A stretch of 64,000 bases of DNA from contig NZ_MKIE01000002.1 of NCBI RefSeq assembly GCF_001855385.1, positions 186,001 through 250,000 on the forward strand, read 5' to 3'. This document shows positions 35,661 through 44,016 of this stretch, one piece after another (positions within the stretch are counted from its first letter, which is position 1; the number at the start of each line of letters is the position of its first letter). Position numbers and translations under genes: made by a program. The stretch is from Andreesenia angusta (GTDB lineage Bacteria > Bacillota > Clostridia > Tissierellales > Gottschalkiaceae). The notes under the pieces are model-generated. The model searched no databases. It saw nothing but the letters and a program-made list of their open reading frames with translations, and was not told the origin of the DNA.

Positions 35661-37265
35661 ATGTCGATAGAAATAAACGGATTAAAGCTCTCGCTAGACG
35701 AAAGCCAGGAGTCACTGCTAGGGCTTGCAGCTAAGGAGCTTAAGCTAGACATATCTGAGATTTCAGATTTCAAGATTCTAAAGGAATCAGTAGATGCCAG
35801 AAGAAGCGAAGTAAAGCTTGTCTACAAAGTCTCGGTTTCATGTAAGAACGAGAGCAATGTGCTCAAGAGGAGCAAGTCCAAGAACGCAGTATTAAAAGAG
35901 CTCGAAGTCCACAAGCTTATGTTTGGAGAAAAGCCTCTAATTCACAGGCCGGTAGTTGTAGGTAGCGGCCCTGCTGGGCTTTTCTGCGCCTTAAGGCTTG
36001 CCGAGCAAGGATACAAACCGCTGTTGCTCGAAAGAGGCCAGGACGTCCGAACCAGGTCGAAAAAAATAGGCAAGTTTTGGGAGACAGGAGAGCTAGACCC
36101 TGACACAAATGTACAGTTCGGGGAAGGAGGCGCTGGAACTTTCTCTGACGGAAAGCTGACCACCAGGATAAAGGACCATAGATGTGGCTATATACTGGAG
36201 ACTTTCGTATCCCACGGAGCCCCTCCGGAGATAGAGTACTCTTCAAAGCCTCATATAGGAACAGATATACTTATAGACGTGGTGGAGAGAATCAGAAACA
36301 AGATAGTAGAGCTGGGCGGAGAAGTGCAGTTTGGAAAAAAGGTCACAGATATAGTCTCAACTGACGGAAAACTTTCAGCCGTTGTAGTCAATGAATCAGA
36401 GTCCATCCCTGCTGAAGTGGCTGTATTCGCCATAGGCCATAGCGCAAGGGACACGTATGAGATGCTCTACAGCAGAGGATTTGAAATGACCCAGAAGCCT
36501 TTTGCAGTTGGAGTAAGGGTCGAGCACAAGCAGTCCATGATAGATCAGAACCAGTACGGAAGCTATAGCCAGCACCCTAAGCTTAAATCTGCCGAGTACA
36601 AGCTCACTCACAAAGTCAGCAACGGAAGGTCCTGTTACTCATTTTGCATGTGCCCTGGGGGGACTGTAGTCGCTGCGTCTTCAGAGGAAGGTCACCTCGT
36701 GGTGAATGGTATGAGCGAACACGCCAGAGACAAGGAGAATGCAAATTCAGCGATAGTTGTATCAGTCTCGCCTGAGGATTTCAACTCAGACCATCCTCTA
36801 GCCGGAATGGAGTTTCAGAGAAGCATAGAGAAGAGTGCCTTCGAGCTGACCGGTGGAAGCTACAAAGCTCCTGTGCAGCTGCTGGGCGACTTTCTGAAAG
36901 ACATGGTCTCCACTTCAATAGGTCATATAGTTCCAAGCTGTCCTAGAGGTTACGAGTTCAAAAATCTAAGAGACTGCCTTCCGGACTTTGTAACTGAGTC
37001 CATAGCTGAGAGCATGAAAGCCTTCGACAGAAAGATAAAAGGATTCGGACATGATGACGTGGTGCTTACAGGTGTAGAGACAAGAACTTCGGCGCCGGTG
37101 AGAATAGCCAGAGATTCCGATGGAGCTTCTACGGATATATCAGGGGTGTACCCTTGTGGAGAAGGTGCAGGCTATGCCGGAGGGATAGTCTCGGCTGGAG
37201 TTGACGGTGTGAAGGTGGCCGAGTCTATAATGAGCGTTTACTCTAGAGGAGCTGATTCTGAATGA
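35661..37265 (+). CDS. FAD-dependent oxidoreductase (COG2509 type)
   Basis: 534-aa flavoprotein. The N-terminal about 90 residues are a small alpha/beta domain. The FAD Rossmann motif is VVGSGPAGLFCALRLAEQGY (about 99-118), followed by LLERG and the GGAGTFSDGKL region characteristic of this family. The C-terminal end has PCGEGAGYAGGIVSAGVDG, the flavin-contact motif. The electron partner and substrate are unknown. It overlaps the ClC gene by 4 bp, so the two are cotranscribed. A dead copy of its 5' part is at 23275-23520. Confidence 0.92.
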   Translation: MSIEINGLKLSLDESQESLLGLAAKELKLDISEISDFKILKESVDARRSEVKLVYKVSVSCKNESNVLKRSKSKNAVLKELEVHKLMFGEKPLIHRPVVVGSGPAGLFCALRLAEQGYKPLLLERGQDVRTRSKKIGKFWETGELDPDTNVQFGEGGAGTFSDGKLTTRIKDHRCGYILETFVSHGAPPEIEYSSKPHIGTDILIDVVERIRNKIVELGGEVQFGKKVTDIVSTDGKLSAVVVNESESIPAEVAVFAIGHSARDTYEMLYSRGFEMTQKPFAVGVRVEHKQSMIDQNQYGSYSQHPKLKSAEYKLTHKVSNGRSCYSFCMCPGGTVVAASSEEGHLVVNGMSEHARDKENANSAIVVSVSPEDFNSDHPLAGMEFQRSIEKSAFELTGGSYKAPVQLLGDFLKDMVSTSIGHIVPSCPRGYEFKNLRDCLPDFVTESIAESMKAFDRKIKGFGHDDVVLTGVETRTSAPVRIARDSDGASTDISGVYPCGEGAGYAGGIVSAGVDGVKVAESIMSVYSRGADSE

Positions 37266-38551
37266 AGAAATCGCTACCTTATATAGGTGGGTACCTCACA
37301 AAGTGGCTTATCGTTGCCGTAATTGCAGGGATTGGCGGTGGACTCTCATCTACTGCCCTCAAAAAATCCATAAACATAGTATCTGGCTACAGCGATGGAC
37401 TACCTCTGTTCTTGGCTCCATTAGTTGGAGGAATTATAGTTTCCGCTCTATACCTCTGGGATATAAAGGCCGCAGGATTCGGAACAGATAGGTACATATC
37501 TGAAGTGAATGTGGAGTCTGGACACCTTAAAATAAAGACTTTTTTCAGCAAGCTTATGGCTACAGCCACCACTCTGGGCTTTTCCGGCAGTGGTGGAGTT
37601 GAAGGCCCTATGCTTGTAATAGGCGGGTCAATTTCCCACGCTATTTCTAAAGTACCGATACTCAGAAATTACTTTAATGAAAAGGATGGCCGTACCCTTG
37701 TAATATGTGGAGCGGCGGGAGCTATCGGAGCTATACTCCACTCTCCCCTAGGTGGAGGGATCTTCGTAGTCGAGATACTATATAATTCTTCTCTTCACTA
37801 TGACGACCTTATTCCCGCCTTACTTTCATCTACTATGGGATTTTTAGTCTATAGCATCGTCTTAAACCCAAATCATTCTCCTACAATGTTCAGCCTCCCG
37901 GAGTACGATCTTAGCTTCCACAGCATGCCGTTCTTTATAATGTCGGCTATTCTGGCAGCTTTCATATCTCTCTTGTTTATGAGTATATTTGGATTTGTAC
38001 AGAGAGCTTTTCTTGAAATCCCTAGGAAAAAGCTTCATCCAATAATAGGCGGAGGATTGACCGGTATTATACTTTTGTTCATACCAAAAGCGGGAGGCGT
38101 TGGAAGCGATATAATTCAGGAGATGATAGACAGCGAATTCTCCATAGCCATACTCTTGATCTTGCTGTTCGGGAAAATGTTTGCCACCTCATTTACGATA
38201 GGATCTGGAGGCAGCGGCGGTCTCGTTATCCCAGCCTTGTTTGTCGGAGCACTGTCCGGAAATATAATCGCAACTGCCCTTTCCGGAACTGACCCTAGCC
38301 TTACATCTGCCTTAGTCGTATCTGGAATGGCTGCAAGCCTCGCCGGGATAGCCAATGTGCCCATTGCGGCATCCATAATGGTAGTCGAAATGGCAGGAGT
38401 TAGCTTTGGCATACCTGCTGTAGTAGGAAGCGTTATAGGATATGCCATAGGACATAGCAGAGTTATATACGGTGTAGTGCACCCAGACCAGTCTCAGTTT
38501 AAAGAAATACATGAATGGAAGCAATATGACGTAAAAAAAGGAAGCCACTGA
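37262..38551 (+). CDS. ClC-type chloride channel/antiporter
   Basis: 429-aa polytopic membrane protein of the CLC family with about ten or more hydrophobic segments. Ion-path motifs: GSGGVEGPMLVIGG, with the gating Glu in the GxEGP pattern; HSPLGGGIFVVEIL; and GSGGSGGLVIPALFVGA. No cytoplasmic CBS domains follow. The 4-bp overlap with the FAD oxidoreductase suggests co-translation. It exports or exchanges halides (Cl- or F-); which one is not determined. Confidence 0.93.
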   Translation: MKKSLPYIGGYLTKWLIVAVIAGIGGGLSSTALKKSINIVSGYSDGLPLFLAPLVGGIIVSALYLWDIKAAGFGTDRYISEVNVESGHLKIKTFFSKLMATATTLGFSGSGGVEGPMLVIGGSISHAISKVPILRNYFNEKDGRTLVICGAAGAIGAILHSPLGGGIFVVEILYNSSLHYDDLIPALLSSTMGFLVYSIVLNPNHSPTMFSLPEYDLSFHSMPFFIMSAILAAFISLLFMSIFGFVQRAFLEIPRKKLHPIIGGGLTGIILLFIPKAGGVGSDIIQEMIDSEFSIAILLILLFGKMFATSFTIGSGGSGGLVIPALFVGALSGNIIATALSGTDPSLTSALVVSGMAASLAGIANVPIAASIMVVEMAGVSFGIPAVVGSVIGYAIGHSRVIYGVVHPDQSQFKEIHEWKQYDVKKGSH

Positions 38552-38562
38552 TGGCTTCCTTT
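38537..38562. terminator. Bidirectional terminator between clc and P-II-like gene
   Basis: AAAGGAAGCCA / TGGCTTCCTTT stem (11 bp) with loop CTGA. It overlaps the clc stop and is flanked by seven A on the left, giving a strong T-run for the minus-strand gene. Confidence 0.88.
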
Positions 38563-38565
38563 CGT

Positions 38566-39231
38566 CTATATTCCGCAAACCCTATCTACGCTTTGAATGA
38601 ACATGATCCCCTTCCCCGGTCTGTCTATCTCAAATTTGCTTCTTATAAGTTCGCATACGTTTTGAGTCTTTTCTTTTTCGACAAGTATAAGGACTATTTC
38701 TTTTTCCTGCTCTATATCGAGTGCAAATATCTTGCTAGTCTCATGGACACCAGCTCCACGTCCATTTAATATTACAGTTTCAGAAGCGCCGGCCTCAGAA
38801 GCCAATTCTACAACATCGTTCGCGTCTCCTCTATCCACAATTACGAACATTGAATCATAATTCCCCATATTACCATCCCTTCTGCCTAGCATCTCGTTTG
38901 AATTTTTACAGTAGTGCGTTCCAACCACTCTGTCAATAGAAGTGGAGATTGCAAACCCGTTGCCCGGAGTATCTAGTTCTAGTTTCTCGCCTAAACTGTC
39001 TAAAAAGATTTCTTCATGATTGTCTTTAGACAGTATAAAGACAACTTCTTTCCGGCAGTCAGACAGCTCTAGGAACTTCAATATGGCATTTTTAGAGCTA
39101 GTTCTGCCTAGGACTACTGTGCCTCCAGTTATCCCGCTTTCCTTAGCTATTGAAATGACTTTGCTCCCCAAGCCATAGTTCACAACCACTATGTTCAAGC
39201 TATAGGATGGACATGCACCTAGATTAATCAT
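38566..39231 (-). CDS. Tandem P-II-like nitrogen-regulator family protein
   Basis: 221 aa made of two P-II-like ferredoxin-fold repeats. Repeat 1 is about 10-108 and repeat 2 about 125-221. They share the pattern GxxGGTVVLGR / GASETVILNGRGAG, a VVFILS / EIVLILV strand and a PGNG / PGKG turn. Not a classical GlnB (no uridylylated T-loop seen). It overlaps the end of the DUF1538 gene by 8 bp, a pairing seen in other bacteria, and probably controls or senses for that membrane protein. Confidence 0.85.
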   Translation of the reverse strand: MINLGACPSYSLNIVVVNYGLGSKVISIAKESGITGGTVVLGRTSSKNAILKFLELSDCRKEVVFILSKDNHEEIFLDSLGEKLELDTPGNGFAISTSIDRVVGTHYCKNSNEMLGRRDGNMGNYDSMFVIVDRGDANDVVELASEAGASETVILNGRGAGVHETSKIFALDIEQEKEIVLILVEKEKTQNVCELIRSKFEIDRPGKGIMFIQSVDRVCGI

Positions 39232-40720
39232 CCAAGTCGACCTCCTTTTTTTGAGTCTTAACTTTATAGAATATTCCGAGTATTTGAAGTGTGATTATGG
39301 GCATCAGTGCCACCATCGAAATCATTCCAAACCCGTCTCTTAAAATACTGGCTGTAGAGTGATTGTTGGCTGCTCCGTTTATGAAAGCCAATATAAATGT
39401 GGCCGTCACCGGTCCAGTAGCCACTCCTCCTGCATCGAAAGCTATCCCTATAAAGAGCTTTGAAGTGAATCGCGTAAGCACTATTGCAATCGCATATCCA
39501 GGCAGCAAATAGTGCCAAAGCTGTACGTCGTTTATGATTATCCTCATTGCTGAAAGCGCTATGGCTATACCCACGCCAATTGACAAGGCGGTCAAAACAG
39601 TGACTTTTTTTACATATCCTGAAGTTATCTCCTCTATATTGTGTGTCAAAACATGAACAGCCGGCTCTGCCAGTATAGTTACAACACCTAGCACAAAGCC
39701 GATTGAAATAAAGTAGAAGCTAGAGTCTAAACCTACAAGATATCCCCCTATTTCTCTGCCAAGCCTCATAAATCCAGCGCTTACTCCTGTCAAAAACAGT
39801 ATCAAACCCACAAGAGAGTAAATCAGTCCTATAGTTATCCGCTTAATATCCTGCCTAGGTACTGAAGCAGTCACGCAGACTACTATAAATATAAGTGTAA
39901 GAGGTGAAAAAACTAGAAAGCTCTCTTTAACAGCATCTTTAAAGGCATTTGCAAAAGTCGATAAAACCGAAATGTCTCTCAGTCCTTGGTCGAAAGATAT
40001 GTCTGTAAACTCCTGCACATCTGTAAGTAAACTCAGTATCATCACAGAGACTATTGCACCAACAGACACTATCGCGACCAAGCCAAAATTATCCTCTCCA
40101 GACTCTTCACTGTCAGCTCTCCTAGAGGTTATGCCAAGCGACAAAGATAGTATGAACGGAACTGCCAGTATCCCCGTGGTAGATCCAGAGCTGTCAAAGG
40201 CCATAGCCAGAAACTCGGGCGGAGTGAAGAAAGCAAGCACCAGCACTATCCCATATAGAAGGTATATTATCTTTTGAAAAGACATATTGTATACAAGCCT
40301 CATAAATCCTAGTATCATAAATATGCCTATCCCCAGTGAAACTGCCACAAGTATGTCCAGGCTAGTCACAAGACCCGAAGTAGTCTCATCTATCTGATTC
40401 CCGAGTATTACAAGTCCCGGCTCTGCAATAGATATCACAAAGCCCACGACAAATGATGAAGCCACCACAATCCATAGCTTGTTTTTTTCGACTATTGCAT
40501 TTCCTATGCTCTCGCCTAGTGGCGTTATGCCTATATCCACGCCTATCAAGAAAAAAGTCAAACCTATTGAAACAAAGATCGACCCCAAGGCGAACTTCAG
40601 AGCCAAATGACCCTCAACTGGCACTATGGTCAGGTTGAGTAAAGCTACAATTATAACTATTGGCAAGACGGAAAATAACACTTCTCTAAGTTTTTCGTAA
40701 AAAATATTCAAAAGGATCAC
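39224..40720 (-). CDS. DUF1538 integral membrane protein
   Basis: 498-aa polytopic membrane protein with two homologous halves. Repeated motifs are FLIGVDIGITPLGESIG / FLTGVSAGFMRLGREIGG, AEPGLVILGNQIDETTSG / AEPAVHVLTHNIEEITSG, and AFDSSGSTTG / AFDAGGVATG. This is an internally duplicated transporter-like fold; the substrate is unknown. Annotated from GTG 40720, but TTG 40711 with AAAGGTG 10 bp before it is an alternative. It starts 22 bp after the ricA stop, so it is fused transcriptionally to miaB-ricA. Confidence 0.88.
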   Translation of the reverse strand: MILLNIFYEKLREVLFSVLPIVIIVALLNLTIVPVEGHLALKFALGSIFVSIGLTFFLIGVDIGITPLGESIGNAIVEKNKLWIVVASSFVVGFVISIAEPGLVILGNQIDETTSGLVTSLDILVAVSLGIGIFMILGFMRLVYNMSFQKIIYLLYGIVLVLAFFTPPEFLAMAFDSSGSTTGILAVPFILSLSLGITSRRADSEESGEDNFGLVAIVSVGAIVSVMILSLLTDVQEFTDISFDQGLRDISVLSTFANAFKDAVKESFLVFSPLTLIFIVVCVTASVPRQDIKRITIGLIYSLVGLILFLTGVSAGFMRLGREIGGYLVGLDSSFYFISIGFVLGVVTILAEPAVHVLTHNIEEITSGYVKKVTVLTALSIGVGIAIALSAMRIIINDVQLWHYLLPGYAIAIVLTRFTSKLFIGIAFDAGGVATGPVTATFILAFINGAANNHSTASILRDGFGMISMVALMPIITLQILGIFYKVKTQKKEVDLDD

Positions 40721-40742
40721 ACACCTTTATGGATTAAAAGTC

Positions 40743-41054
40743 TTATTTACTTCCGCATCCTCCGCAGGATCCACAGTCGCCTTTTTCAGCTGAATATCCT
40801 GTATAGTAAGATATTATGGTGTTTATATCTTTCATAAGCGAATTATATCTACCTTGGCATTCCATATACCGAGCTATTTTTTCATCTTTTAAAGCTTCCA
40901 TTCTGTCTTTTTCCGATTTATCCATATCTCTAAACAGTCTGTAGCTGTCGATATCTTCGTGTATAGCCACCTCCGACTCCTTTAAAGCAGTATACTCTTC
41001 TGAATCGAGTATGGCCGTTCCAAGCTCCCTTGCTTTATCTAGTGCATTCGCCAT
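40743..41054 (-). CDS. YlbF/YmcA (RicA) family protein with Cys-rich tail
   Basis: 103-aa helical protein of the YlbF/YmcA family, next to miaB exactly as ymcA (ricA) is in Bacillus. The C-terminal GDCGSCGGCGSK provides three Cys, consistent with the iron-sulphur cluster binding known for the RicA/RicF/RicT complex. That complex influences RNase Y-dependent mRNA processing; by analogy this protein may do the same. The gap to miaB is 1 bp. Confidence 0.85.
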   Translation of the reverse strand: MANALDKARELGTAILDSEEYTALKESEVAIHEDIDSYRLFRDMDKSEKDRMEALKDEKIARYMECQGRYNSLMKDINTIISYYTGYSAEKGDCGSCGGCGSK

Positions 41055-41055
41055 A

Positions 41056-42474
41056 CTAAGCCTCTCCTGCCAGCGAACCGTTTAGCGTCCAAGTTCTGGC
41101 TTCCTCTATCTTGACATCCACTATAGACCCTATCAAGTCTGCTGTGCCTTTGAAGTTTATCAGCTTTCCACTTCTAGTTCTTCCAGATAGAACTTCTTCG
41201 TTGTTCTTGCTCGTGCCTTCTACAAGCACCGACTCCACTTTACCAACCATCTTGAGGTTCTTCTCATAGCCAATAGGATTGAGTGTGTCTAGAAGTTCTT
41301 TAAATCTCCTGCTCTTTTCATCCTCAGGAATCTGGTCCTTCATCTCAGCCGCTGGAGTGCCCTCTCTTATGGAGTAAAGATACGTGTAGGCTGCGTCAAA
41401 GCCAACTTTTCTAACTACGTCTAAAGTGTCTTCGAACTCCTCGTAAGTCTCACCGGGGAATCCTACTATTATGTCTGTGGTTATGGCTATATCTGGGATT
41501 GCGCGCTTTATCTTGTCTACAAGCTCTAGGTACTGCTCTTTTGTGTACTTCCTGTTCATAGTCTTCAGAACCCTGTTGTTTCCAGCTTGGAAAGGCAGGT
41601 GTATATGCTCACATACACTGTCGCATTCTGCCATGGCCGATATCAGCTCATCAGAGAGATCTTTCGGATGAGAAGTCATAAACCTAACACGCTCTATTCC
41701 GGGAAGCTTGTCTATCTCTCTTAGCAGATCTGCAAAGGCAATCCTGTTTTCAAGGGTCTTGCCGTAGGAATTCACATTCTGGCCTAGCAGTGTTATCTCC
41801 TTGCAACCTTCCGATATAAGCCCCCTTATCTCCTCTAGTATGTCCTCAACCTCCCTGCTCTTCTCCCTACCTCTGGTGTACGGAACTATGCAGTATGTGC
41901 AGAAGTTGTTGCACCCGAAAGTTATATTCACAAGAGCCTTGTGATCAAACTTTCTCTTTGAAGGAACACCTTCCACTATCCTTCCGCCGTCTTCCCACAC
42001 GTCCACTATCATGCCCGACTGCTGATTGTGTTTATATATATATTCCGGAAGCTTGTGTATGTTGTGAGTCCCGAATATAAGGTCCATAAAGCTGTGCTTT
42101 TCCTTTATGACCTTTCTAACCTCCTCTTGCTGCATCATGCATCCACATATCCCAAGTATTATTTCTGGATTATTCTCCTTGAGATGCTTCAAGGAGCCAA
42201 CTTTTCCATATACCTTAAGCTCCGCATTTTCCCTCACAAGGCAGGTGTTTATCAATATAAGGTCGGCGTCTTCTTTTGTTTCAGTTCCCACATACCCTAA
42301 ACGCTCTAGGATGGCCTCCATTTTTTCAGAGTCGTGTTCATTCATCTGGCAGCCATATGTCTCTATATAACAGCTTTTTTTCCTTTTTCCGTCAATTCTA
42401 TTCAAAGCCTCTATATATACTTCTTGTCTCTCCAATTCATCTTGAGATACCGTTGTTATTTCTCTTTCACTCAT
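41056..42474 (-). CDS. miaB: tRNA-2-methylthio-N6-dimethylallyladenosine synthase MiaB
   Basis: 472-aa radical-SAM methylthiotransferase that converts i6A37 (made by MiaA) into ms2i6A37. The UPF0004 domain has auxiliary-cluster Cys in YGCQMN and INTCLVREN and in GICGCMMQ. The radical-SAM CxxxCxxC is CNNFCTYCIVPYTRG. A TRAM domain ends the chain (TRSGKLINFKGTADLIG). Start ATG 42474 after AGGAGGAAATGCA. The prophage begins right behind its promoter. Confidence 0.97.
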   Translation of the reverse strand: MSEREITTVSQDELERQEVYIEALNRIDGKRKKSCYIETYGCQMNEHDSEKMEAILERLGYVGTETKEDADLILINTCLVRENAELKVYGKVGSLKHLKENNPEIILGICGCMMQQEEVRKVIKEKHSFMDLIFGTHNIHKLPEYIYKHNQQSGMIVDVWEDGGRIVEGVPSKRKFDHKALVNITFGCNNFCTYCIVPYTRGREKSREVEDILEEIRGLISEGCKEITLLGQNVNSYGKTLENRIAFADLLREIDKLPGIERVRFMTSHPKDLSDELISAMAECDSVCEHIHLPFQAGNNRVLKTMNRKYTKEQYLELVDKIKRAIPDIAITTDIIVGFPGETYEEFEDTLDVVRKVGFDAAYTYLYSIREGTPAAEMKDQIPEDEKSRRFKELLDTLNPIGYEKNLKMVGKVESVLVEGTSKNNEEVLSGRTRSGKLINFKGTADLIGSIVDVKIEEARTWTLNGSLAGEA

Positions 42475-42519
42475 TGCATTTCCTCCTAAATAGTTTCCTA
42501 TATTGTTTCTAACTACTAT

Positions 42520-42525
42520 ATTATA
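42520..42525 (-). promoter_or_regulatory. -10 element of the miaB promoter
   Basis: TATAAT on the minus strand, about 45 bp before the miaB ATG. The -35 is unclear. It lies between miaB and the left end of the prophage, so the prophage has left a usable promoter for miaB. Confidence 0.45.
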
Positions 42526-42577
42526 TCAGAATACTAGGTAAAGTTTAAAGCATATGCTTGACCCTAGAGTTTTTTCA

Positions 42578-42608
42578 AAAAAATAAAAAAGCCAGGGTTT
42601 CCCCCGGC
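42578..42608 (-). terminator. Terminator of the prophage late operon
   Basis: GCCGGGG-GAAA-CCCTGGC hairpin (7 bp with one G-T pair, GNRA-type loop) followed on the minus strand by TTTTTTATTTTTTT. It starts 6 bp after the amidase stop and closes the long late transcript. Confidence 0.92.
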
Positions 42609-42613
42609 CGGTA

Positions 42614-43453
42614 TTACTTGCTATCTTGCTTTTTAACACTGCTCTCAATCGCTTTTCTGGTTAAGTTGTTGATTCTTATGACTTCTGCCCTTGTGCACGT
42701 ATTGTTGTGGGCCGTGCTGACTATCGGTGGAACTCCATTGGCTTCCAGGAACTCGTTTAGCTCCTTGAAGTCCAAGTCTACCCAGTGTCCATCTTTTACG
42801 TCCCCTGGGTTTAGTAGTCGGGTTACCTCTCTTAGTACTTTACTTGTTAATGCCTTGTCTCTATCATCTAGTAGTTTTTCTAACTCTGCTTTAGTCATGT
42901 CTATTTCATCCTTTCCCGTTATATTAGGTTTAATATTTAAATGATTTAATATCGCAGTAGCCTGTAGCTCTGCCAGTCTTTGTTGTTCATTTGCAAGATA
43001 TGCCGAGTCCCCTATATTCGAGATAAAGCCCATCTCCACAAGGACAGCCAGCATCCTAGTCTCTCTAAGTACTGCGAAGTCTCCAAATTTGACACCTCTG
43101 TCCACTGGATTTATTTTCTTTAGTTCGTCCAGTATTTCTCTAGCTAGTTTTGCGCCTTCTTTGCTTCCTGGGTAGGCGAATGCCTCTATCCCTTCAGCTA
43201 GGAAATGTGATGAGTTGCAGTGCTCAGATACGAATATATCGGCTCCCCAGTTGTTCGCCATTCTAGCTCTTTCAGACAGGGGTATGAATCTATCGTCCGT
43301 TCTTGAATACGCCACTATCACTCCATGCGATTTTAGTATCTCCCCAATCCTCAAGACTACGCTCAGCGCCACGTCTTTTTCCTTCAAACTTCTCCTACCT
43401 ACAGCTCCAGGGTCATGTCCCCCGTGTCCTGCATCCAGCCAAACTTTAGCCAC
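42614..43453 (-). CDS. Phage endolysin: N-acetylmuramoyl-L-alanine amidase (Amidase_3)
   Basis: 279-aa lysin. The zinc amidase domain (about 1-172) has LDAGHGGHDPGA (first His), the Glu-centred SLKEKDVAL region, SEHCNSS (second His) and the catalytic Glu in VLVEMGFISN. The C-terminal about 100 residues form a helical tail likely to bind cell wall or mediate dimerisation. No signal peptide, so release depends on the holins just upstream. Confidence 0.93.
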   Translation of the reverse strand: MAKVWLDAGHGGHDPGAVGRRSLKEKDVALSVVLRIGEILKSHGVIVAYSRTDDRFIPLSERARMANNWGADIFVSEHCNSSHFLAEGIEAFAYPGSKEGAKLAREILDELKKINPVDRGVKFGDFAVLRETRMLAVLVEMGFISNIGDSAYLANEQQRLAELQATAILNHLNIKPNITGKDEIDMTKAELEKLLDDRDKALTSKVLREVTRLLNPGDVKDGHWVDLDFKELNEFLEANGVPPIVSTAHNNTCTRAEVIRINNLTRKAIESSVKKQDSK

Positions 43454-43466
43454 ATCAATTCCCCCC

Positions 43467-43664
43467 TTAGTATTTTTTATCTTTCAACCCGCGTCCGTGG
43501 CTAGGGTTATTTACTACCCCAGCTAGTACAGCTACCGTCAGTATCCCAGTGGTCAATTCTTCATAGTTCTTGGGTAGTGCTCCTATGCCAAAAGCTTCTA
43601 GTGCCAGTGGTATTAATGCGAATACAGCTACCCACAGTCCGTAGTTCTTAAATCTATTGCTCAT
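43467..43664 (-). CDS. Phage holin, phi-LC3-like
   Basis: 65-aa membrane protein: SNRFKNYGLWVAVFALIPLA as first hydrophobic segment, TTGILTVAVLAGVV as second, and the family end VVNNPSHGRGLKDKKY (similar to the NPTT...SDS end of phi-LC3 holins). Start at ATG 43664 (AAGGGGG upstream) instead of the longer 43685; it overlaps the previous gene by 11 bp. It permeabilises the membrane for the amidase. Confidence 0.85.
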   Translation of the reverse strand: MSNRFKNYGLWVAVFALIPLALEAFGIGALPKNYEELTTGILTVAVLAGVVNNPSHGRGLKDKKY

Positions 43665-44004
43665 AGTCTTCGTCCCCCTTGTCATTTTTAAATTCCAAAC
43701 CTTTTTTGCTCAACATTTTTTTAAGGTCTATTCGCAGTATTAGTCCAAGTATGGCAAATCCAAATACTCCAGATAGAAACGCAAGTGTCATTAGCTGCTT
43801 ATCGTCAACGCCCTTCAGCGCATCAAATCGAGCTGTGGCACCATTTAAAAGCATAGCCCCAGTGAATGCCCCTATCGTAACTCTTGCCACGTTTACGCGC
43901 TCCTCAGAGCCAGTCAGCGTTTTATAGTAATCGTTGCCGAGGGCTCCTGTGAGAGATACCATGAATATTACCCCGAACTCAAATATGCTGTTTATGTTTA
44001 TCAT
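43654..44004 (-). CDS. Putative second holin or membrane protein
   Basis: 116-aa protein with three hydrophobic segments (about 6-22, 43-56, 73-91) and a charged C-terminal tail (KNDKGDEDYEQ). It looks like a class I holin by size and location between a membrane protein and the phi-LC3 holin. The exact family is not recognised; it may be an antiholin partner. Confidence 0.65.
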   Translation of the reverse strand: MININSIFEFGVIFMVSLTGALGNDYYKTLTGSEERVNVARVTIGAFTGAMLLNGATARFDALKGVDDKQLMTLAFLSGVFGFAILGLILRIDLKKMLSKKGLEFKNDKGDEDYEQ

Positions 44005-44016
44005 CGCAAAACCACC

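Noticed and set aside
42480-42580. Prophage attachment site (attL).
   Set aside because: The other prophage end is outside the window, so no core repeat can be compared. No tRNA gene is present here.
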